The translations under genes were made by a program, and so were the position numbers. The notes beneath the pieces were generated by a model. That model was not told the origin of the DNA and ran no database searches. It saw only the letters and a list, made by a program, of their open reading frames with translations. Shown one piece after another: positions 1-5,245 of a stretch of 7,312 nucleotides of DNA (position 1 is the first letter of the stretch; each line of letters starts with the position of its first letter). This stretch comes from Rhodospirillales bacterium (GTDB lineage: Bacteria; Pseudomonadota; Alphaproteobacteria; Rhodospirillales_A; Casp-alpha2): NCBI GenBank assembly GCA_016763915.1, contig JAESSX010000116.1, positions 1 through 7,312 of the forward strand, written 5' to 3'.

Positions 1-1
1 C

Positions 2-79
2 CCCCGTCTCAACGAGATTCTTGATGAGATCGAACTCCGGGCCGAAGTCGAGATTGCGAAGCTGACTCGCGACCGCTAA
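2..79 (+). CDS. fliX: FliX C-terminus (flagellar assembly regulator), 5' truncated
   Basis: Only the last 25 codons are present, ending in TAA at 77-79; the start lies outside the window. The readable tail contains LNEILDEIELRAEVEIAKL, which I recognise as the conserved C-terminal helix of alphaproteobacterial FliX. In Caulobacter, FliX is a cytoplasmic regulator that couples early flagellar assembly to the sigma-54 activator FlbD. The flagellar genes that follow support the call. I infer a regulatory link to the sigma-54 promoter near 4247 in this window. The fragment is short, so the family call rests on about 20 residues and on context. Confidence 0.75.
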   Translation, partial: PRLNEILDEIELRAEVEIAKLTRDR

Positions 80-157
80 CGCCGGATTTTCCTTAAATTC
101 CCTTAAAAGCAACCTTTTCAAGGCGCTAGTTTAACAGTGTGTTGACAAAATTGTGTC

Positions 158-186
158 TTGCGGTGAAAGCCCGGTTTTTTTATATT
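158..186 (+). promoter_or_regulatory. Possible housekeeping-type promoter for dksA
   Basis: A TTGCGG box (158-163) and a TATATT box (181-186) are separated by 17 bases, about 53 bases upstream of the dksA start. The -10 box is close to consensus and the -35 box is weak. A perfect TTGACA at 142-147 has no acceptable -10 box at 16-18 bases. The 80-239 gap is AT-rich compared with its surroundings, as expected for a promoter region. This is a pattern match only. Confidence 0.3.
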
Positions 187-239
187 CCGGCCACTATAAA
201 AAATTGCGCCGACAAAACTAAGTTGGGAGCCAGAATAAT

Positions 240-656
240 ATGAACGTGACGTTATCGCCGGATTATCGCCCCCTAGCCAAAGAACCTTTCATGAATAAGA
301 AGATGCTGGAATTTTTCCGGCAGAAGCTTTTGGATTGGAAGGTCGAGTTGCTGGATGAATCCAACAGCACCATCCTGCATTTGCAGGAAGGTGGAAACGT
401 GGAATCGGATCTTAGCGACCGGGCCTCGGTCGAAACGGAGCGGTCCCTGGAACTGCGCACCCGCGACCGCGCCCGCAAGCTCATTACCAAGATCGAAGAA
501 GCCCTGGACCGCATCGAAAACGGCACCTATGGCTTTTGCATGGAAACCAACGAGCCCATCACCTTGTCGCGGCTGGTGGCCCGTCCCATCGCAACGCTTT
601 CGATCGAGGCGCAGGAGCGTCACGAGCGGATGGAAAAAACCCACCGCGACGAATAA
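240..656 (+). CDS. dksA: DksA-type RNA polymerase-binding transcription factor (single-cysteine form)
   Basis: A 138-residue DksA/TraR family protein. DksA binds in the RNA polymerase secondary channel and, with ppGpp, adjusts promoter activity in the stringent response. Residues about 20-95 form the long coiled coil, and the functional tip motif DxxDxA is present as DLSDRA (57-62). The C-terminal zinc-finger fold is recognisable from YGFC to RHER (97-128), but only one of the four classical zinc cysteines remains: C100, with T103, S121 and A124 at the other three places. This is normal for alphaproteobacterial DksA, so I do not read it as decay. The ATG at 240 is preceded by GGGAG (225-229) at 10 bases. 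An internal ATG at 291 has no ribosome site, and the N-terminal residues before it match the family's usual start. It lies between fliX and the flg genes and probably has its own promoter. A flagellum-specific role is not shown. Confidence 0.93.
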   Translation: MNVTLSPDYRPLAKEPFMNKKMLEFFRQKLLDWKVELLDESNSTILHLQEGGNVESDLSDRASVETERSLELRTRDRARKLITKIEEALDRIENGTYGFCMETNEPITLSRLVARPIATLSIEAQERHERMEKTHRDE

Positions 657-706
657 TCCCTTTTTGAACCCGCGCGGGCGTTCCATTGCCCCGGAACCTG
701 TTCGGC

Positions 707-745
707 AAAAAAAGAGGCCGGTGCTTTCGCACCGGCCTTTAAGTT
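707..745. terminator. Bidirectional intrinsic terminator between convergent dksA and flgH
   Basis: A perfect 10-base-pair stem (AGGCCGGTGC at 715-724 with GCACCGGCCT at 729-738) closes a TTTC loop. It is flanked on the left by seven A residues (707-713) and on the right by TTTAAGTTT. On the minus strand, leaving flgH, the stem is followed by a run of seven T residues, a textbook intrinsic terminator. On the plus strand, leaving dksA, the T tract is shorter and interrupted, so termination may be weaker. Confidence 0.9.
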
Positions 746-748
746 TCC

Positions 749-771
749 AGGTTCAATTATAAGCTGAACCT
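749..771. other. Inverted repeat over the flgH stop codon
   Basis: AGGTTCA (749-755) and TGAACCT (765-771) are perfect 7-base arms around a 9-base loop. The right arm overlaps the flgH stop codon (770-772). No T tract follows directly in either direction, so alone it is not a typical terminator. It lies next to the strong hairpin at 715-738 and may stabilise the 3' end of the flgH message. A role is inferred only from position. Confidence 0.4.
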
Positions 772-1531
772 AGAACGGGAAAATGATGTCCCAGATTTGC
801 GTGCCCCAGCGGGGTTGCTGAAGCTGGCTCAGCGTGCCCGAGCCGCCGTAGGCGACGCGCATTTCGGCGATGCTGTCGTCTGAAATGGTATTGTCGGAAT
901 CGATGTCCGAGGGCCGGATCACGCCGGTGACCATCAATTCGCGGATTTCGTTGTTGACCTTGATTTCCTGGCGCCCGACGATTACCAGCGAACCGTTCGG
1001 CAGGATTTGCGTCACCACGGCGGCGAAGGTCAGACTCAGCACTTCGCTGCGGTCGATGGTGCCGTCACCCGAAGTGGAATGCTTGTTGCCGAAGCTCATC
1101 ACCGAGGTCGGCAAGATCCCCTGCGGCAGGACCTTGGAGAATTCCCCCTCCAGGCCAAGCAGGTTGGTAACGTCGGTGTCTTCGCTGTCGTCGCGGTCGC
1201 GTTCGGTTTTGTTGTTGAACACGGCGCTGTCGTTGAGGCTCAGCTTGACGGTCACGATGTCGCCGATGTTCTTGGCCCGGTGGTCCTTGAAAAAGGCCCG
1301 GGCCCCGGAACGCCATAACGAATTGGGGTTGTCTTCGGCAATCTCCGGCGCCGGCATCGGCAGGCTGACGGGGCGGTAGGACGGCCGCGCCAACGGGTTG
1401 CTGATCTTGCTCAACTTCGGTCCGTCGCCGATTTCCGACAATCGGGTCGCCAGGTTGCAGGCGCTGACCGATGCGGCGAGCAGGCCCAGGGCGGCGCATC
1501 GCACCACGGTTCGGGCGGTCTTGTGTTTCAT
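770..1531 (-). CDS. flgH: Flagellar L-ring lipoprotein FlgH
   Basis: FlgH forms the outer-membrane L ring through which the flagellar rod passes. The product has a basic N-terminus, a hydrophobic stretch and the lipobox VSAC (Cys25 from this start), so it should be exported by Sec and lipidated. The body matches the family: NSLWRSGARAFFKDHRA, then NIGDIVTVKLS, and the typical end of YGGSGTLSQLQQPRWG and WDIIFPF. I prefer the ATG at 1531 (253 residues) because GGAG lies 9 bases before it at 1544-1541. In-frame ATGs at 1540 and 1546 would add 3 or 5 residues but lack a well-spaced ribosome site. It is the last gene of the minus-strand unit, about 50 bases after flgA, and ends at a strong terminator. 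Length is normal for alphaproteobacterial FlgH. Confidence 0.95.
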   Translation of the reverse strand: MKHKTARTVVRCAALGLLAASVSACNLATRLSEIGDGPKLSKISNPLARPSYRPVSLPMPAPEIAEDNPNSLWRSGARAFFKDHRAKNIGDIVTVKLSLNDSAVFNNKTERDRDDSEDTDVTNLLGLEGEFSKVLPQGILPTSVMSFGNKHSTSGDGTIDRSEVLSLTFAAVVTQILPNGSLVIVGRQEIKVNNEIRELMVTGVIRPSDIDSDNTISDDSIAEMRVAYGGSGTLSQLQQPRWGTQIWDIIFPF

Positions 1532-1581
1532 TCGCTTCATCTCCATTCACGCGGTTATCGACAGAAAATTCTGCGCGGCCG

Positions 1582-2580
1582 CTAATTCATCATCGTAAAG
1601 CCGGTGGGCCGGGCCGAGACTTTGCCCATGCCGATAACTTCGGCTTGGATGATTGTTTTGCTTCGGGTGTTGGCGATGCGGACGGTGTCGCCGTCGCTGC
1701 CGTTTTCAAGCGCCTTTCCTTTTGCCGTCAGGGTCATTCTCGGCACTTTCAGGTAAATCGTCACCAGCGATCCCTTGGCGACCAGGATCGGGCGCTGAAC
1801 GAAACTGGCCTGCAGGGGTGTTCCCGGACGCAGGCCCCGTTTGGCGGCCATGCCGATCAGATCGTCGGCGTTGACAATGACATCGCGCCGCAGACGGTCG
1901 CTACGGACCCGGATCCATTTGATGTCGCGTTTGGTAATCACTTCCCTGCCCAGCATGCGGCGGTTCAGGACCGGCACTTCGGTCATTTTGTGCAGGCGGC
2001 CGGTGATCCGGTGACGCTGCGCCCGCGGGTCGTTGGCCGGCGCCGTGATAATGGCCGTGAAGCGCCCCGTGCGCGGCTCATACGCGGCGTCCTCGACGCC
2101 GACCGTCGCCAGCGCGTCGGCCGGAACGTACAGCCGCAGCATCCGGTTGCTCAGTTCCAGGGTCATGTCGGGGCCGGCGCCGTATTTGACCAGGGCGGCG
2201 AGAATGGTGTCTTCGATTTCGTCCCGGGTAATCATCAGGCTTTTGCGTTCCACCACGATCTGGTCCTGACTGCCCATGGGCCGCCAGTCGAGGCCGTAGG
2301 TGCGGGCCACCCGATACAGCCAGCGGGCATCGAAAATCGCCCGTTTTCCGGCTTCCGGCGCGTAGGCGATCCGGATGTCGGCTTTTTTTCCGGCATTGGC
2401 AAAGACATCGCCGAGCCGGACCATCCTGCTTCTGACGGTAACGGAATCGCGCAATAGCACCTTGGCGTTTTCGGCGGCCGCTTCGAGGCCGGTTTTGGCG
2501 GCCCGGGTGGAGGATGCCGCGTTCGCCGCCACCGGCATCAGCAGGGCCGCGGTCACCAATGTGAATATGATTTTTTTCAT
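1582..2580 (-). CDS. flgA: Flagellar basal body P-ring formation chaperone FlgA
   Basis: FlgA is a periplasmic chaperone needed to assemble the FlgI P ring. The 332-residue product begins with a clear Sec signal peptide, MKKIIFTLVTAALLMPVAANA, with likely cleavage after residue 21. An SAF domain covers about 201-262 (from VPVLNRRMLGREVITKRDI to LRPGTPL). A beta-rich C-terminal domain follows at about 263-325, with the usual G.ALENGSDGDTVRIANTRSK pattern. It is longer than the enteric protein (about 220 residues) because of an extra N-terminal region, as is usual in alphaproteobacteria. The ATG at 2580 is preceded by AGGGAG (2593-2588) at 7 bases. That ribosome site overlaps the flgG stop codon, so the two genes are probably translationally coupled. 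The P-ring subunit gene flgI is not in the window; it may lie beyond the left edge near fliX. Confidence 0.95.
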   Translation of the reverse strand: MKKIIFTLVTAALLMPVAANAASSTRAAKTGLEAAAENAKVLLRDSVTVRSRMVRLGDVFANAGKKADIRIAYAPEAGKRAIFDARWLYRVARTYGLDWRPMGSQDQIVVERKSLMITRDEIEDTILAALVKYGAGPDMTLELSNRMLRLYVPADALATVGVEDAAYEPRTGRFTAIITAPANDPRAQRHRITGRLHKMTEVPVLNRRMLGREVITKRDIKWIRVRSDRLRRDVIVNADDLIGMAAKRGLRPGTPLQASFVQRPILVAKGSLVTIYLKVPRMTLTAKGKALENGSDGDTVRIANTRSKTIIQAEVIGMGKVSARPTGFTMMN

Positions 2581-2591
2581 CAGTGTTCTCC

Positions 2592-3377
2592 CTAACGCAG
2601 AGCCGTCAAGGTGCCCATCATTTCGTCCGACGTCTGAATGACCTTCGAGTTCATTTCATAGGCGCGCTGGGCCGAGATCAGGTTGGAAATTTCCTCGACG
2701 GCATTGACGTTCGAGGTTTCCAGAAACCCCTGCAGGATCGACCCGAAGCCCGTGCTGCCCGGGTTGGCCGTGATCGGAGCCCCCGAGGCCGGCGTCTGGG
2801 TCAGCAGATTGTTGCCTTCCGCCGACAGGCCGGCTTCGTTGGGGAAATTGGCGATCTGGATCTGGCCGACGTTCGAGAACGCGACCTGGCCTTCGATTTT
2901 GGCCAGCACCTGGCCCGACTGGTTGATGGTCACGTCGATGGCGTTGCTGGGGATCGAAATGGCGGGCCGCAACCGATAGCCGTCATGGGTGACGATCTGA
3001 CCGTCGGCGTCCAACTGGAAGGTCCCGTCGCGGGTGTAGGCGATGTCGCCGGTGGGAAGGGTAATCTGAAAGAAACCCTTGCCCTGGACCGCCATGTCGA
3101 AGGTGTTGTCGGTGGCTTCCAGGTTGCCTTGTTCGTGAATGCGGTAAACCGCGGCCAGCTTGACGCCCAGCCCCAGCTGCACGCCCGACGGAATGACGGT
3201 GCCGGCGTCCGACGACGTGGTGCCGACGCGCCTCAGATCCTGATAGATCAAATCATGGAATTCCGTGCGCCGGCGCATGTAGGCGGTGGTGTTCATGTTG
3301 GCCAGGTTGTTCGAAACAACCTCCACATTTCTTTGCTGGGCGAGCATTCCCGTCGCCGCAATGTCTAGAGATCTCAT
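2592..3377 (-). CDS. flgG: Flagellar distal rod protein FlgG
   Basis: FlgG builds the straight distal rod that crosses the periplasm inside the P and L rings. Its 261 residues equal the family's usual length. The N-terminal rod signature is clear: MRSLDIAATGMLAQQ and VSNNLANMNTTAY. The FlgG-specific insertion that stiffens the rod compared with the hook is present at about residues 45-63 (YQDLRRVGTTSSDAG region). The middle has GNLEATDNTFDMAVQGKGFFQI and YTRDGTFQLDADGQIVTHDGY. The C-terminal helix has NVNAVEEISNLISAQRAYEMN. AGGA lies 8 bases before the ATG. No signal peptide is expected because rod proteins leave through the flagellar export apparatus. It lies 78 bases downstream of flgF and 11 bases upstream of flgA in one minus-strand unit. 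Confidence 0.97.
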   Translation of the reverse strand: MRSLDIAATGMLAQQRNVEVVSNNLANMNTTAYMRRRTEFHDLIYQDLRRVGTTSSDAGTVIPSGVQLGLGVKLAAVYRIHEQGNLEATDNTFDMAVQGKGFFQITLPTGDIAYTRDGTFQLDADGQIVTHDGYRLRPAISIPSNAIDVTINQSGQVLAKIEGQVAFSNVGQIQIANFPNEAGLSAEGNNLLTQTPASGAPITANPGSTGFGSILQGFLETSNVNAVEEISNLISAQRAYEMNSKVIQTSDEMMGTLTALR

Positions 3378-3455
3378 GGTTCCCGTCCTTTCTGTTGGTC
3401 TTTTTCGGCGTGTGTTCGTCTGTTTTCCGGTCCGTGTTAAGCCCGGTTCAAGCGG

Positions 3456-4190
3456 TTACACCGATTGTCCGAATTCCTTGATCATGTTGCGCATTCTCTC
3501 GTCTTCCCGGTCAATGAACTTCCGGGTGCTGTCGTATTTGCGGCTGATTTCGATAAGCTTCGCCATTTCAAGAATCGGCTGGATGTTTGAGCCTTCCAGC
3601 GTGCCCTGGTCGATTTGAACTGTTGCCACGTCCGTGGGCGCGGTTTTCGAGGAGAATATCCCATCGGCGAACCGTTTAAGCTCCTGCGGATTGTCGAAGT
3701 TCACGACCCGGATCTTGCCCAACTCGCCGTTGTTGGTGGCCACCGTTCCGTCGCGCGAAATGGTAATTTCGGTATCTTCGGGGCTGAGGAAGAACGGTTC
3801 GCCGCCGCTGGACAGCACCGGATCGCCGTTCTGGGTGACGATTTGGCCGCCTTCGTCGAGCTGGAATCGTCCGTTGCGGGTGTAGCGTTCGCCGTCTTCC
3901 GTCTGCACGACGAAGAACCCTTCGCCCCTGATGGCCAGATCGAGGGGGTTTCCGGTTTTTTCCAATTGCCCCGGACGCATGTCGGTCATCGTTGCGATAT
4001 CCCGGACGTAGGCCAGTTTGGTGGGTCTAATCCCGGGCCCGCCGCGGCTTTTCACCAGATGTTCAACGAACATGACCTCTTCGCCCTTGTAGCCGTGCGT
4101 GTTCATGTTGGCGATGTTGTTGGCGACAATGTCCATTTGGCGCGCCAGGCTGCTTTGGCCGGACAGTGCAATGAGTGAAGTTGTTTCCAT
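3456..4190 (-). CDS. flgF: Flagellar rod protein FlgF
   Basis: FlgF is a minor rod subunit exported through the flagellar type III apparatus. The 244-residue protein has the N-terminal rod motif (SSLARQMDIVANNIANMNTH), then KTGNPLDLAIRGEGFFVVQT and YTRNGRFQLDEGGQIVTQNG, and the C-terminal helix (GSNIQPILEMAKLIEISRKY). It lacks the FlgG stiffening insertion, and its shorter length and position ahead of flgG fit FlgF rather than FlgG. The ATG at 4190 has AAGGGA about 11 bases upstream, a moderate ribosome site. It is the first gene of the minus-strand rod and ring unit and lies just downstream of the sigma-54 promoter at 4239-4255. The predicted leader is about 38 bases. Confidence 0.95.
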   Translation of the reverse strand: METTSLIALSGQSSLARQMDIVANNIANMNTHGYKGEEVMFVEHLVKSRGGPGIRPTKLAYVRDIATMTDMRPGQLEKTGNPLDLAIRGEGFFVVQTEDGERYTRNGRFQLDEGGQIVTQNGDPVLSSGGEPFFLSPEDTEITISRDGTVATNNGELGKIRVVNFDNPQELKRFADGIFSSKTAPTDVATVQIDQGTLEGSNIQPILEMAKLIEISRKYDSTRKFIDREDERMRNMIKEFGQSV

Positions 4191-4238
4191 GGTTCCACAA
4201 ATCCCTTTTAAAAATCCACACGTACCCGCAGATCACTA

Positions 4239-4255
4239 TGCATGGGCCGTGCCAA
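4239..4255 (-). promoter_or_regulatory. Sigma-54 (-24/-12) promoter for flgFGAH
   Basis: Read on the minus strand the site is TTGGCACGGCCCATGCA. It matches the RpoN consensus TTGGCACG-N4-TTGCW with one mismatch (ATGCA for TTGCA). The essential GG (4253-4252) and GC (4241-4240) are exactly 10 bases apart. The predicted start is near 4228, giving a leader of about 38 bases before the flgF ATG. Sigma-54 control of rod and ring genes is established in Caulobacter, where FlbD and FliX regulate it. The match, spacing, orientation and distance make this the best-supported regulatory site in the window. Confidence 0.78.
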
Positions 4256-4324
4256 TCCTTAAAATCGTTTAAATTCAATATATTAAGGCCTGCATCGGGG
4301 GTTCGGGGGATTGTCCGGCCGGGG

Positions 4325-4381
4325 CCGGCAGGTATGCTTTGCCGGGTATTTATTGCCCGTGTATTGCCCGGGGATTGCTCG
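4325..4381. promoter_or_regulatory. Putative activator-binding cluster: inverted repeat plus three 11-base-phased repeats
   Basis: CCGGCA (4325-4330) and TGCCGG (4340-4345) form an inverted repeat with a 9-base spacer. They are followed by ATTGCCCG at 4352, ATTGCCCG at 4363 and ATTGCTCG at 4374, a period of exactly 11 bases, about one helical turn. The cluster lies about 97-153 bases upstream of the predicted flgF start, a usual distance for sigma-54 enhancer sites. I infer binding by a FlbD-like activator. I have not matched it base by base to the known Caulobacter ftr sites. Confidence 0.45.
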
Positions 4382-4411
4382 CGGCCGGACCTGGACCAGG
4401 ATGGGCCGAGG

Positions 4412-4447
4412 CCCGGCATTGCCAGGGTTGTTGCCCCGGGTGCCGGG
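4412..4447. repeat. Inverted repeat CCCGGCA-N22-TGCCGGG
   Basis: The arms CCCGGCA (4412-4418) and TGCCGGG (4441-4447) are perfect 7-base inverted repeats. Two further TTGCC copies (4419 and 4431) lie between them. The right arm belongs to TGCCGGGTATTT (4441-4452), an exact 12-base copy of 4340-4351, which links this site to the cluster at 4325-4381. It may be a second operator for the same regulator. Confidence 0.45.
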
Positions 4448-4495
4448 TATTTGGTATTCTCCGATTCGGCGCCGCCATCGAGGTCCGCTAACGGC

Positions 4496-4512
4496 TTGGC
4501 ACTGTGGTTAGG
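4496..4512 (+). promoter_or_regulatory. Weak sigma-54-like promoter match facing fliL
   Basis: TTGGCACTGTGGTTAGG has a perfect -24 half (TTGGCAC) and correct spacing, but the -12 half is TTAGG instead of TTGCW, so the essential GC is AG. The predicted start would be near 4523, about 132 bases before the fliL ATG. The orientation suits fliL, but the missing GC makes activity doubtful. Confidence 0.3.
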
Positions 4513-4520
4513 TTTCGGAA

Positions 4521-4532
4521 CCGAATATTCGG
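4521..4532. repeat. Perfect 12-base palindrome CCGAATATTCGG
   Basis: The palindrome lies immediately downstream of the weak sigma-54-like match, over its predicted start point. It is embedded in two direct copies of TTCGGAA (4514-4520 and 4528-4534), 14 bases apart. A site here could be an operator for fliL, but the regulator is unknown and a chance palindrome cannot be excluded. Confidence 0.35.
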
Positions 4533-4654
4533 AAAGCGACGCCTCGGCGGTAAAAGAGCGTCCTTTCTCAAGAAGTTGTTAACCAACCAAGCATTATATT
4601 TTCCCAGTGGCGGTGCTCGGATTTCGGGTTCTGGTATTTTGTGGTTTTTTGGTA

Positions 4655-5215
4655 ATGGCAGACGAAGACGAACTAGACGATGAAATGGAAGGCGAGGAGG
4701 GTGAAGACCTCGATGGTGAAGGCGGCGAAGATTCCGAGAAGTCCGGCGGCACCAAGAAGGTTCTCATCATTGTCGCCGTATTCTTGTTGCTGGTGGTCGG
4801 CGGGTTTGCCGGAGCCTATTTCACCGGTCTCCTTGATCCGGTCATTGCCTGGATTACCGGCGGTGAAGTTGAAAAGAATCCGGAGGAGGAAAAGAAGGAG
4901 GCTTCGATAAATGCGGTTTTCTTCCCGTTGGAAGAAATCATCGTCAACCTCAACACCGGGGGCCGCAAATCGACCTTCCTGAAAGTTAAGGTCAACCTGG
5001 AACTTGCCGACGCCGGGGACATTAAAAGGATCGAAGCGGTCATGCCGCGTATTATGGATAATTTCCAGGTCTACCTCAGGGAACTCAGAATTGAGGATTT
5101 GAAAGGGTCTGCGGGTATGTACAGGTTGCGAGAGGAATTGTTGACGCGGGTCAATCTCGCGGCCGCGCCGGCCAAGGTTAACGATGTCCTGTTTAAGGAA
5201 ATGCTTGTCCAATAG
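4655..5215 (+). CDS. fliL: Flagellar basal body-associated protein FliL
   Basis: FliL is a single-pass inner-membrane protein that surrounds the stator units and supports torque generation. From the ATG at 4655 it has 186 residues. A very acidic cytoplasmic N-terminus (1-32) is followed by basic residues, a transmembrane helix at about 36-56 (VLIIVAVFLLLVVGGFAGAY), a short linker and the periplasmic FliL domain (about 88-186: FFPLEEIIVNLNT, STFLKVKVNLEL and the end LFKEMLVQ). A GTG at 4607 would add 16 hydrophobic residues. I reject it because MADEDELDDE is a typical family start and the extension has no family match. Neither start has a clear Shine-Dalgarno sequence, which is odd beside the other genes here. 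It heads the plus-strand unit, 30 bases before fliM. Confidence 0.92.
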   Translation: MADEDELDDEMEGEEGEDLDGEGGEDSEKSGGTKKVLIIVAVFLLLVVGGFAGAYFTGLLDPVIAWITGGEVEKNPEEEKKEASINAVFFPLEEIIVNLNTGGRKSTFLKVKVNLELADAGDIKRIEAVMPRIMDNFQVYLRELRIEDLKGSAGMYRLREELLTRVNLAAAPAKVNDVLFKEMLVQ

Positions 5216-5245
5216 ACCTGAATTTAGGCAAGGAACCAAATTGAT

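Larger units (their letters stand above)
4191..4654. other. Non-coding divergent control region between flgF and fliL
   Basis: The 464 bases between the divergent flgF and fliL genes show no credible gene: the open frames here lack ribosome sites and have no family resemblance. An AT-rich segment (4257-4288) lies beside the sigma-54 promoter facing flgF, and a GC-rich segment with repeats (4315-4452) fills the middle. A weak sigma-54-like match and a palindrome lie nearer fliL (4496-4532). The length is unusual for this compact cluster, which fits a shared regulatory region. Confidence 0.8.

Noticed and set aside
97..124. Loss of zinc-binding cysteines in DksA as a sign of a decayed gene
   Set aside because: The surrounding YGFC...RPIATLSIEAQERHE pattern is the usual alphaproteobacterial form with a single cysteine, and the rest of the protein is intact.
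142..147. Perfect TTGACA as the dksA -35 box
   Set aside because: No acceptable -10 box lies 16-18 bases downstream; the 158/181 pair is a better though still weak fit.
1471..2457. A 328-codon open frame on the plus strand opposite flgA
   Set aside because: flgA has a signal peptide, an SAF domain and a good ribosome site on the other strand; this frame has none of these and no family resemblance.
3435..3460. Imperfect hairpin (GTGTTAA with TTACAC) after the flgF stop
   Set aside because: The stem needs bulges and has no T tract, so it is not distinguishable from chance.
4364..4379. Sigma-54-like TTGCCCGGGGATTGCT on the plus strand
   Set aside because: The -12 half is good but the essential -24 GG is TG. 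It overlaps the 11-base-phased repeats, which explain the TTGC cores more simply.
4175..4582. Open frames in the flgF-fliL gap as a possible small gene
   Set aside because: No ribosome site, a start inside the flgF coding end, no family-like composition, and the region is better explained by regulatory repeats.
4607..4654. GTG start for fliL adding 16 hydrophobic residues
   Set aside because: No ribosome site, and the extension does not match the usual acidic FliL N-terminus that begins at the ATG at 4655.
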